NCBI GenBank assembly: GCA_016295795.1 | Contig: JAEDKN010000022.1 | Location: 1-14,823, forward strand | Direction: 5' to 3' | DNA from: Bacilli bacterium | Lineage (GTDB): Bacteria > Bacillota_I > Bacilli_A > RF39 > UBA660 | DNA length: 14,823 bases | Part shown: one piece after another, positions 8,078 through 13,833 of the stretch | Layout of the letters: each line of letters starts with the position of its first letter | Position numbering within the stretch: position 1 is the stretch's first letter | Position numbers and translations under genes: made by a program | The notes under the pieces: model-generated | The model's input: the letters and a program-made list of their open reading frames with translations, nothing else | Databases searched by the model: none | Told to the model about the DNA's origin: nothing

Positions 8078-8525
8078 TCAAAAATTTCTAGTAATAAAAA
8101 ATAAAGATGAGAAAGAAATAAAATATTTTGAATATGACAAGATTAAAGGATATAATATTACACCTAAAAACAATGTGAAATTTCAGGATGCAATCAATGT
8201 AAATAAAATGATCTTAATAAATCCTTCTTTAATAGAAAAAATGATAGATAAAAAAGTAAAAAGAAAATTCAACTATCTTATTAACATGTTGTCATGCTTA
8301 TATGATTCAGACGACACTTCTGGAGAAGGATTATATTTAGCGTTAGATGAAGCTGAAAAATTTAGAATGGAATTAATAAATAAATATAAAAAATATATGA
8401 AAGAAGAAAAATTTGAATTAATAGAGAAAAAGATTTCGATTTTAGAAGATGAATTGAAATTAAGAATTAAATATCTTGTTCTTGAACAAGAAAAAGAACA
8501 TTCTAAAGAAGGAAAAAGTAGATAA
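8067..8525 (+). CDS. Hypothetical protein between trmD and eno
   Basis: This protein of about 152 residues matches no family I recognise. It begins AINQKFLVIKNKDEKEIKYF, has a central region MLSCLYDSDDTSGEGLYLAL (about 89-108), and ends in a long charged, probably helical or coiled-coil stretch with many Lys and Glu. There is no signal peptide, membrane segment or obvious catalytic motif. Two starts are possible. ATG 8061 lies only 1 base after GAGGTG (8054-8059), while TTG 8067 sits 7 bases after it, so I prefer the TTG. Either way it overlaps the trmD end and is followed 17 bases later by eno, so it is cotranscribed with both. The middle section has the look of small helical proteins from mobile elements, but that is only an impression. 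Function unknown. Confidence 0.75.
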   Translation: MAINQKFLVIKNKDEKEIKYFEYDKIKGYNITPKNNVKFQDAINVNKMILINPSLIEKMIDKKVKRKFNYLINMLSCLYDSDDTSGEGLYLALDEAEKFRMELINKYKKYMKEEKFELIEKKISILEDELKLRIKYLVLEQEKEHSKEGKSR

Positions 8526-8542
8526 AGAAAGGGTGATTATAG

Positions 8543-9766
8543 ATGAAGATTACAGATGTAGTAGCAAGAGAGATTCTAGATTCTAGAGGAAATCCAACGG
8601 TAGAGGTTGATGTTTATCTAGAAGATGGCAGTATGGGACGTGCAGCTGTGCCAAGCGGTGCTTCAACAGGTGAAAGAGAAGCACTTGAGTTAAGAGATGG
8701 TGGTTCAAGATATTTAGGTAAAGGAGTATTAAAAGCTGTAGAGAATGCAAATGGACCATTAAGAGATTTGGTAATTGGGATGGATGCATATGATCAAAGA
8801 AAGATTGATTATGCAATGATAGAAGCTGATGGGACAGAAACTAAGTCAAAATATGGAGCAAACGCGATATTGGCAATTTCAATGGCAGTATTAAAAGCCT
8901 CTGCAATATCAAAGAAAATTCCTCTTTATAAATATGTTGGAGATGGTACTATTCTTCCTAGACCAATGATGAACATAATAAATGGAGGTGCCCATGCGGA
9001 TAATAAATTAGATTTTCAAGAATTTATGATTATACCTAATAGGGATACAATAAAAGAAAGAGTTCGAGTTGGTGCAGAAGTATTTCATAATTTAAAGAAA
9101 GTATTAAATTCAAGAGGACTTTCTACAGGCGTTGGTGATGAAGGTGGATTCGCACCAGACTTAAGTTCTAATGCAGAAGGCTTTGAACTTATTATGGAGG
9201 CAATAAAAAAAGCTGGATATATTCCTGGAGTCGATGTTAATATTGCTATAGATGTTGCGGCAAGTGAATTTTATAAAGATGGAAAATATGAACTTGTTGG
9301 AGAAGGAAGAAGTTTAACTACCAATGAATTGATAGATTTCTATGAAGACTTGATAAATAAATATCCTATTATTTCAATAGAGGATCCAGTAGATGAAAAT
9401 GATTGGGAAGGATTTACTAAGATTACACAAAGGCTAGGTAACAAAGTTCAATTAGTTGGTGATGATTTGTTTGTCACTAACAAGAAATGTCTTCAAATGG
9501 GTATAGATAAACATGCAGGAAATGCCATATTATTAAAAGTAAATCAAATAGGTACAATAACTGAGACATTAGAAACAATAGAACTTGCTAGGAGTAATGG
9601 TTACAATACTATTATTTCTCATAGAAGTGGTGAAACAGAAGATACAACAATTGCTGATTTAGCTGTTGGGCTTAATTTAGGACAAATTAAAACTGGATCT
9701 ATGTCTAGAACAGATAGAATTTGTAAATATAATCAATTAATAAGAATAGAAGAAGAGTTGAATTAA
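8543..9766 (+). CDS. eno: Enolase (phosphopyruvate hydratase)
   Basis: Enolase converts 2-phosphoglycerate to phosphoenolpyruvate in glycolysis and can belong to RNA-degradation assemblies. The 407-residue product contains REILDSRGNPTVEV and VPSGASTGEREA at the N-terminus. Catalytic and Mg2+ ligands are intact by motif: H151 (GGAHADN), E160 (QEFMI), E200 (GDEGGFAP), D237 (IAIDVA), E280 (SIEDP), D307 (GDDLF), K332 (LLKVNQIG), the SHRSGETED loop, and K383 (IKTGS). The usual bacterial SIEDG is SIEDP here. The protein ends at KYNQLIRIEEELN and lacks the C-terminal tail of about 15-20 residues found in most bacterial enolases of about 430 residues. Eno usually sits with gap, pgk, tpiA and gpmI, so its place in the rimM-trmD cluster is unusual. 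AAGGGTGA precedes the start. Confidence 0.97.
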   Translation: MKITDVVAREILDSRGNPTVEVDVYLEDGSMGRAAVPSGASTGEREALELRDGGSRYLGKGVLKAVENANGPLRDLVIGMDAYDQRKIDYAMIEADGTETKSKYGANAILAISMAVLKASAISKKIPLYKYVGDGTILPRPMMNIINGGAHADNKLDFQEFMIIPNRDTIKERVRVGAEVFHNLKKVLNSRGLSTGVGDEGGFAPDLSSNAEGFELIMEAIKKAGYIPGVDVNIAIDVAASEFYKDGKYELVGEGRSLTTNELIDFYEDLINKYPIISIEDPVDENDWEGFTKITQRLGNKVQLVGDDLFVTNKKCLQMGIDKHAGNAILLKVNQIGTITETLETIELARSNGYNTIISHRSGETEDTTIADLAVGLNLGQIKTGSMSRTDRICKYNQLIRIEEELN

Positions 9767-9767
9767 C

Positions 9768-9794
9768 TTTTCTTTTTTAATTAATTAAAGAAAA
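9768..9794 (+). terminator. Weak AT hairpin after enolase, possible terminator
   Basis: TTTTCTTT (9768-9775) can pair with AAAGAAAA (9787-9794) immediately after the eno stop codon. The stem is almost entirely A-T and no U-tract follows on the plus strand, so a working terminator is doubtful. It is listed because no better candidate separates eno from the rplS promoter. The following 105 bases (to about 9900) hold nothing recognisable. Confidence 0.25.
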
Positions 9795-9924
9795 CTCTAA
9801 TATATAGTTAATAATAAATACAATTTTCTCTAAATTAGGAGATCACATTCCCATATTAAACAAAATGAGAACTTAATTAAAAAATTTACGAATACAAAGT
9901 ATTAAAAAAAATCTTGTAATTAGA

Positions 9925-9930
9925 TATAAT
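9925..9930 (+). promoter_or_regulatory. Candidate -10 element of the rplS promoter
   Basis: A perfect TATAAT lies 85 bases upstream of the rplS start, in a 248-base intergenic region. No good -35 is found at 16-18 bases upstream (only TTAAAA at 9902-9907). Initiation near 9937 would place the stem described in the next entry at the very 5' end of the mRNA. Confidence 0.45.
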
Positions 9931-9937
9931 ATGTGCT

Positions 9938-10014
9938 AAACTAAGTTAGTTGAAAAGTTAATCCGCTGAAAATATTAGTTTTTATGATTAAATTATTAGA
10001 AAAGGAGAGATATC
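9938..10014 (+). promoter_or_regulatory. Possible structured leader of rplS (L19-leader-like)
   Basis: AAACTAA (9938-9944) pairs perfectly with TTAGTTT (9975-9981), enclosing a 30-base loop that contains ATCCGCTG. The AAGGAGAG ribosome binding site follows at 10001-10008. Bacillota rplS mRNAs are known to carry a conserved structured leader (the L19 leader) thought to serve autoregulation. Position and size fit, but I could not match the consensus from memory, so the family assignment is tentative. Confidence 0.35.
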
Positions 10015-10362
10015 ATGACTAATGTAATTGATAAAATTACTAAAAAACAAATGAATCCTAATGTTCCTGAATTTAGAGTAGGGGATACTGTTAGGGTTGA
10101 CGTTAAAATCGTCGAAGGAAAAAGAGAAAGAATTCAAGCTTTTGAAGGCATTGTGATTGCACGCAAAGGTAGTGGAATTTCAGAAACATTTACTGTAAGA
10201 AAAGTTTCTTATGGTGTTGGTGTAGAAAGAATATTCCCAGTTCATTCACCAAGTATAGCCAATATAACAGTAGTTAAGAAAGGTAAAGTAAGACGTGCTA
10301 AATTAAATTTCTTAAGAAATGTAGTTGGTCAATACAGAATTAAAGAAAGAGGACAAGAATAA
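10015..10362 (+). CDS. rplS: 50S ribosomal protein L19
   Basis: L19 lies at the 30S-50S interface of the ribosome. The 115-residue product has normal length and the family signatures FRVGDTVRVDVKIVEGKRER (about 21-40), QAFEGIVIARKGSGISETFT, VRKVSYGVGVERIFPVHSP and the basic C-terminal KVRRAKLNFLR. AAGGAGAG lies just upstream of the ATG. In most Bacillota rplS directly follows trmD; here an unknown gene, enolase and a 248-base regulatory gap come between, so rplS is probably transcribed separately. The stop codon is buried in the stem of the following terminator. Confidence 0.98.
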   Translation: MTNVIDKITKKQMNPNVPEFRVGDTVRVDVKIVEGKRERIQAFEGIVIARKGSGISETFTVRKVSYGVGVERIFPVHSPSIANITVVKKGKVRRAKLNFLRNVVGQYRIKERGQE

Positions 10363-10387
10363 GGCCATAAAGCCTTATTTTTTATTT
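10358..10387 (+). terminator. Rho-independent terminator of rplS
   Basis: AATAAGGC (10358-10365) and GCCTTATT (10372-10379) form a perfect 8-bp stem with a 6-base CATAAA loop, followed by a T-rich tract. The rplS stop codon lies in the left arm. The tract ends about 5 bases before the lepB start codon, so lepB expression needs read-through or a start inside this region. Confidence 0.85.
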
Positions 10388-10391
10388 AGAT

Positions 10392-10907
10392 ATGAAGAAA
10401 TTTATTAAAGAGGTACTGCCTTATATAGTAATTATTATAATAGTCTTACTTATCAAGAAATTTTTATTTTCACCAATTAGAGTTATTGGTCCTTCTATGA
10501 ATCATACACTATTAGATGGAGATATAATGATATTAGATAAAATATCTTATCGCTTTAATGATATAGAGCGTTTTGATATAGTAGTAATTAAAACTAATAA
10601 AACAAAGATAATAAAGAGGGTAATTGGTCTTCCTGGAGACAAGATAGAATATAAAGATAATAAGTTGTATATAAATGGTGAATATGTAAAAGAAGACTTT
10701 TTAGATAAGAATACAAAGACTTATGATTTTACTTTATATGATTTAACTGGATACGAAACAATACCCGAAGGATACTATTTTGTAATGGGTGATAATAGAG
10801 AAGAATCATCTGATAGTAGAATTATTGGATTAATAAGCAAAAAAAATATAGAAGGTCACGCTAAATATACAATTTTTCCATTTAGAAGATTTGGTAGTAA
10901 GAAATAA
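10392..10907 (+). CDS. lepB: Type I signal peptidase
   Basis: This membrane-bound serine peptidase removes signal peptides from secreted proteins on the outer face of the membrane. The 171-residue protein has one N-terminal transmembrane helix (about 9-27), then the catalytic serine in VIGPSMNHTL (S35) and the general-base lysine in IIKRVIGLPGDKI (K75). The conserved box VMGDNREESSDSR precedes a basic C-terminus. Its short length and single membrane segment match SipS-type enzymes of Gram-positives rather than E. coli LepB. It follows rplS as in many Bacillota. No Shine-Dalgarno-like sequence is present before the ATG at 10392 (the preceding 20 bases are T-rich), and no better internal start is seen. 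rbgA and rnhB, often next in Bacilli, are absent. Confidence 0.95.
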   Translation: MKKFIKEVLPYIVIIIIVLLIKKFLFSPIRVIGPSMNHTLLDGDIMILDKISYRFNDIERFDIVVIKTNKTKIIKRVIGLPGDKIEYKDNKLYINGEYVKEDFLDKNTKTYDFTLYDLTGYETIPEGYYFVMGDNREESSDSRIIGLISKKNIEGHAKYTIFPFRRFGSKK

Positions 10908-10919
10908 TTAATCAAAGCA

Positions 10920-10945
10920 AGAAAGAAATAGAGATATTTCTTTTT
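10920..10945 (+). terminator. Rho-independent terminator of lepB
   Basis: AAAGAAATA (10922-10930) pairs with TATTTCTTT (10935-10943) around a GAGA tetraloop of the GNRA type, and the T-tract continues to 10945. It lies 15 bases after the lepB stop and separates the conserved core from the accessory genes to the right. Confidence 0.75.
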
Positions 10946-10958
10946 GTTTACATCTACT

Positions 10959-10988
10959 AAAAATATTGTTTTTATAAATAATATTTTT
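10959..10988. promoter_or_regulatory. AT-only inverted repeat near the ADP-ribosylglycohydrolase promoter
   Basis: AAAAATATT (10959-10967) and AATATTTTT (10980-10988) form a perfect 9-bp inverted repeat with a 12-base spacer, just upstream of TATAAT (10993-10998). Its placement would suit an operator overlapping the -35 region. However, it is composed only of A and T in a very AT-rich genome, so chance is a serious alternative. Confidence 0.25.
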
Positions 10989-10992
10989 ATTA

Positions 10993-10998
10993 TATAAT
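10993..10998 (+). promoter_or_regulatory. Candidate -10 element for the ADP-ribosylglycohydrolase/CYTH unit
   Basis: A perfect TATAAT lies 48 bases before the ATG at 11046 and after the lepB terminator. The best -35 at correct spacing is poor (TTTATA at 10971-10976); TTGTTT at 10966-10971 is too far away (21 bases). Confidence 0.35.
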
Positions 10999-11045
10999 TA
11001 AATTAGAAAAAAAATAATCATGAAAAATTTAAAAGGAGATATAAA

Positions 11046-11810
11046 ATGTATGGTGCAATAATTGGAGATTTAGCAGGTAGTATTTATGAATATGAACAAT
11101 TTAAAGAAATTAAATCAATAAAAGTAAAGAATTTAATAGAAAAAAATTCATTTTATAGTGATGATACCATATTGACTATTGCGGTATTAGATGCTGTTTT
11201 AAATGATAAAAATTATGAAAAATATTTAAAATCTTATATAAAAAAATATTCGACTTATAGTCCTGAATTTAAACCTTATTTTGAAACATCTTTTTCTCCA
11301 GGAATGATAAATTGGTGTAATGGTTTAAAAGAAGGAAAAAGCACGGGTAATGGAGCAATGATGAGAATATCTCCGGTTGGTTATTTGTTTAATACTGAAG
11401 AAGAGGTTATAGAAAATGCTAAGCTTGCCACAATACCTTCACATAATTCAATTGAGGCAGTTGAATCGGCCACTAAAATAGCTTTGATTATTTTTTATTT
11501 GAGGAATGGGTTTACAAAAGAAGAAGTATTTAAAAAACTGAATATTAATTTAAATTATAAACCTTTTACAAAGTTTAACATAACTTGCAGTGAAACAATT
11601 GACAATTGTTTATATGTATTATATCATTCTACCGATTTTGAGGATGCTATTACAAAAGCTGTTTCTATGGGTGGAGATACAGATACTAATGCTTGTATTG
11701 TTGGCTCTATGGCTGAGGCTTTATATGGAGTTGATGAGAGCTTGAAACAAAAAGTTAATAATAAAATACCTTATGAGTTTCAAAAAGTATTAAGAAAGGC
11801 AAAATATTAA
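11046..11810 (+). CDS. ADP-ribosylglycohydrolase (ARH/DraG family)
   Basis: The family uses two Mg2+ ions to cleave ADP-ribose from modified proteins or nucleic acids, or related N- and O-glycosidic ADP-ribose bonds. The 254-residue product shows the ordered ARH motifs. They are IIGDLAGSIYE (5-15), the metal-binding SDDT (38-41), GNGAMMRISPVG (101-112), an SHN motif (132-134), and MGGDTDTNA (208-216) with D211 and D213 as metal ligands. Length is typical of short bacterial members. AAGGAG lies about 8 nt before the ATG. The substrate cannot be read from sequence: nitrogenase regulation (DraG) is unlikely because no nif or draT context is visible, while toxin reversal or nucleoside metabolism is possible. 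It forms a unit with the CYTH-like gene 33 bases downstream. Confidence 0.92.
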   Translation: MYGAIIGDLAGSIYEYEQFKEIKSIKVKNLIEKNSFYSDDTILTIAVLDAVLNDKNYEKYLKSYIKKYSTYSPEFKPYFETSFSPGMINWCNGLKEGKSTGNGAMMRISPVGYLFNTEEEVIENAKLATIPSHNSIEAVESATKIALIIFYLRNGFTKEEVFKKLNINLNYKPFTKFNITCSETIDNCLYVLYHSTDFEDAITKAVSMGGDTDTNACIVGSMAEALYGVDESLKQKVNNKIPYEFQKVLRKAKY

Positions 11811-11843
11811 AAAACAATTTATAAATGAATTGGAGGTGTTAAT

Positions 11844-12425
11844 ATGAAGTTTGAAAAAGAAATAACCGTAGAAGTTGATGTTACATTAAATGAACTTAAA
11901 TTGTTTTTAGAAAACAAAGGCTTTAAAATTAAAGAAGAATATGATTTAAATGATATTTATATGATAAACAAAAATGATAAAGTATGTAATAATTATTTAG
12001 AACTATTAAAGAAGTGTGTTTTAATTAGAAATATTATTGAAGAGAAAACAAACAAGAAAAAGTTAACTTATAAATATAAGGAATATGATAGTAATCAAGA
12101 TATAATTAGACAAGGCAAGATAGATTGCTGTATTGATAGTATAGAAAAAGCAAAAGAACTATTTGAAGCATTAAACTTTGAAGAATTGATTAGTATTAGG
12201 GATCATATGTTAGTATATTCAAATGGTATTGATGAGTTTGTTGTTCAAAGCGTCAATAACAAGCATATTTATATAGAAATTGAAGAAAAATGTAATTATA
12301 TCGAAAAATTTTATCAAACAATTGATGAGATGAAAGAAGTAATTAAAAAATATAATATTCCAATAAAAGATGAAAATTATTTTGTGAAAAAAGCAGAAAT
12401 TGAGTTAAAAGAAACATTACAATAA
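11844..12425 (+). CDS. CYTH-like (triphosphate tunnel family) protein
   Basis: The 193-residue protein appears to be a CYTH-domain protein (class IV adenylate cyclase/thiamine triphosphatase fold). Supporting features occur in family order. They are an N-terminal acidic strand FEKEITVEVD (3-12), NDIYMI (about 36-41), VLIRNI, the lysine-rich strand KKLTYKYKEYD (about 72-82), EELISIRDHMLVYSN (about 113-127), and the late strand HIYIEIEEKC, which resembles the IEIE ending of CYTH tunnels. The classical ExExK is imperfect (EKEITVEVD), so catalytic competence is uncertain. Family members hydrolyse triphosphate compounds or make cyclic AMP; no substrate can be assigned here. GGAGGTG sits just before the ATG, and the 33-base gap after the ADP-ribosylglycohydrolase suggests one transcript. 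The family assignment is by pattern, not by search. Confidence 0.7.
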   Translation: MKFEKEITVEVDVTLNELKLFLENKGFKIKEEYDLNDIYMINKNDKVCNNYLELLKKCVLIRNIIEEKTNKKKLTYKYKEYDSNQDIIRQGKIDCCIDSIEKAKELFEALNFEELISIRDHMLVYSNGIDEFVVQSVNNKHIYIEIEEKCNYIEKFYQTIDEMKEVIKKYNIPIKDENYFVKKAEIELKETLQ

Positions 12426-12434
12426 AAATATTAA

Positions 12435-12919
12435 GAAAATACAAAAGCAAAAGAGGGAAAATCTAATTCAGATGATATCATAAGAAATTGACTTAGGAAT
12501 AGAATTACGTTGGAATTTCTAGGAACTTGGGATAATCCAAATTTTAATTCCATCGAATTCGACGGGTTTATAAAAGAAGGTGGTCTTCATACTTTTCACT
12601 TAGTGTTACCGAGTGGTGTGAAAAGACAAATGCTAAAAAATAGAGGGAATTAAATCTGATTTAGCAAAAACATCTAATATTAGAGATTATGCATCAATAA
12701 ATGAATTAACTTAACTGTATTATCAAATTAGAATCACATAATGCAGAATTAATAAAAGAAGGAAAAACTAGAGATGAAAGAATATTAGAATTCATTAAAA
12801 AAGTAAAGAATTCTTATATATTTAAAGTAAATGGGAAGTTAGTTAGAATGAGTTTTTCGGATACTGATAAAACAGCTGAAGATTGTTTTACAGATGTTTT
12901 AAAAAATTTATACAGATAG
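12435..12919 (+). pseudogene. Decayed KilA-N domain gene
   Basis: KilA-N is a DNA-binding domain common in phage and mobile-element proteins. Reading between frames recovers IIRNW-LRNRITLEFLGTW, NPNFNSIEFDGFIKEGGLHT, TEWCEKTNAK, SDLAKTSNIRDYASINELT and VLS/KLESHNAELIKEG, in the family's order. Disruptions are clear: TGA at 12489-12491 replaces the tryptophan of RNWLRNR, frame changes occur near 12605 and 12640, a 5-base tandem duplication TTAACTTAAC sits at 12706-12715, and another shift falls near 12725. The N-terminus is missing, and the central part normally lying between WCEKTNA and the NIRDYASINELT tail (the G-x-Y-G-G-T-Y-A-H region) is deleted. The last segment reads open to TAG at 12919 and ends in an unfamiliar tail (NGKLVRMSFSDTDKTAEDCF). 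It fills most of the gap between the CYTH and methyltransferase genes. Confidence 0.82.
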
Positions 12920-12943
12920 TTTATAATGAGGAGAGTCAAAAAT

Positions 12944-13735
12944 ATGAATAATAGAAATGAGTTATTAAATAAATTTTATAATGAAATATGTGATGAAGAT
13001 ACAAGATTAGATGCTAAACATAGGCAGTTAGAATTTTTAACAACAGATAGATATGTGCAAAAATATCTAAAACCTGAATGTAGAATTCTCGAAGTTGGAG
13101 CAGGTACGGGTAAATATTCCCTTCACTATGCAAAACAAGGATATCAAGTTAATTCTATTGAATATGTACAACATAATTTAGATGTTTTAAAAAGTAAAAT
13201 AACTGAAGATATGAATATTATTGCAGAACAAGGAGATGCGATAGATTTATCAAGATTTGAAGATAATACATTTGATATTGTTTTGGTTTTAGGGCCACTT
13301 TATCATTTATATACTGAACAGGAGATTAATAAGTGCATTGCTGAAGCTAGAAGAGTGTGTAAAAATGATGGAGTGATGATGTTTGCGTATTTGCCAAATG
13401 ATTCAATAATGGTAAGTTGGGCGCTATTAAAAGGACATTTAAAATCAGGACGTGATAATAAGCAGTTTGATGAAAACTTTAAAATAATTTCAGAACCAAG
13501 TGAAATTATGAGAGCATTCTATATTGATGAACTGGAAGAAATAATGAAATCAAATAATATACAAAAAATTAATAATATTTCAACATCTGGAGTAGCACCT
13601 CATTTTAGAGATGTTGTAGATAATCTTTCAGATGAAGAATTTGAAATATGGAAAAATTATCATTTTAGTTCATGTGAAAGAAAAGAAGTACAGGGATTTA
13701 GTACACACATGTTGTTTATAGGTAAAAATAAATAA
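12944..13735 (+). CDS. Class I SAM-dependent methyltransferase
   Basis: The 263-residue protein has a Rossmann-like class I methyltransferase core. Motif I is ILEVGAGTGKYSLHYA (48-63), with the SAM-binding glycines. It is followed by an acidic residue after strand 2 (VNSIEYVQ), GDAIDLSRFEDNTFDIVLVL, GPLYHLYTEQE, and ARRVCKNDGVMMF. The N-terminal 40 residues and C-terminal third (with SPSEIMRAFYIDELEE-like helices) probably shape the substrate pocket. The substrate is unknown; many such proteins in gut Bacillota act on small molecules or have no assigned role. The ATG at 12944 is preferred over ATG 12926 because AGGAG (12929-12933) lies 10 bases upstream of it. A TATAAT at 12922-12927 could be its -10. 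It lies between two phage-associated genes, suggesting accessory status. Confidence 0.85.
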   Translation: MNNRNELLNKFYNEICDEDTRLDAKHRQLEFLTTDRYVQKYLKPECRILEVGAGTGKYSLHYAKQGYQVNSIEYVQHNLDVLKSKITEDMNIIAEQGDAIDLSRFEDNTFDIVLVLGPLYHLYTEQEINKCIAEARRVCKNDGVMMFAYLPNDSIMVSWALLKGHLKSGRDNKQFDENFKIISEPSEIMRAFYIDELEEIMKSNNIQKINNISTSGVAPHFRDVVDNLSDEEFEIWKNYHFSSCERKEVQGFSTHMLFIGKNK

Positions 13736-13833
13736 GCTTTTATAGACCAATATATGGACAATGTAATGGTAGGCAAATGAAAGGTGATTACGATGGTTAA
13801 TCCTTATTAATATTTATAGAAAGGAGAAAGACT

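Noticed and set aside
5254..9766. Arginine codon reassignment (AGG or CGA), as reported in some uncultured Bacilli
   Set aside because: AGG and CGA occur at positions that are Arg in the families (AGG in the TrmH-family DRKYR and the TrmD IRRTRER segments; CGA in enolase RVRVGAE), so they read as Arg.
12489..12491. TGA read as tryptophan (recoded genetic code)
   Set aside because: The TGA sits at a conserved Trp of a KilA-N motif, but the same relic has several frameshifts and other TGG tryptophans, and all intact genes use TGG. Decay explains it better than recoding.
13736..13833. Small open frames (for example MDNVMVGK and MKGDYDG) between the methyltransferase and RhuM genes
   Set aside because: They are only 7-8 codons long with no family resemblance; treated as plain intergenic sequence.
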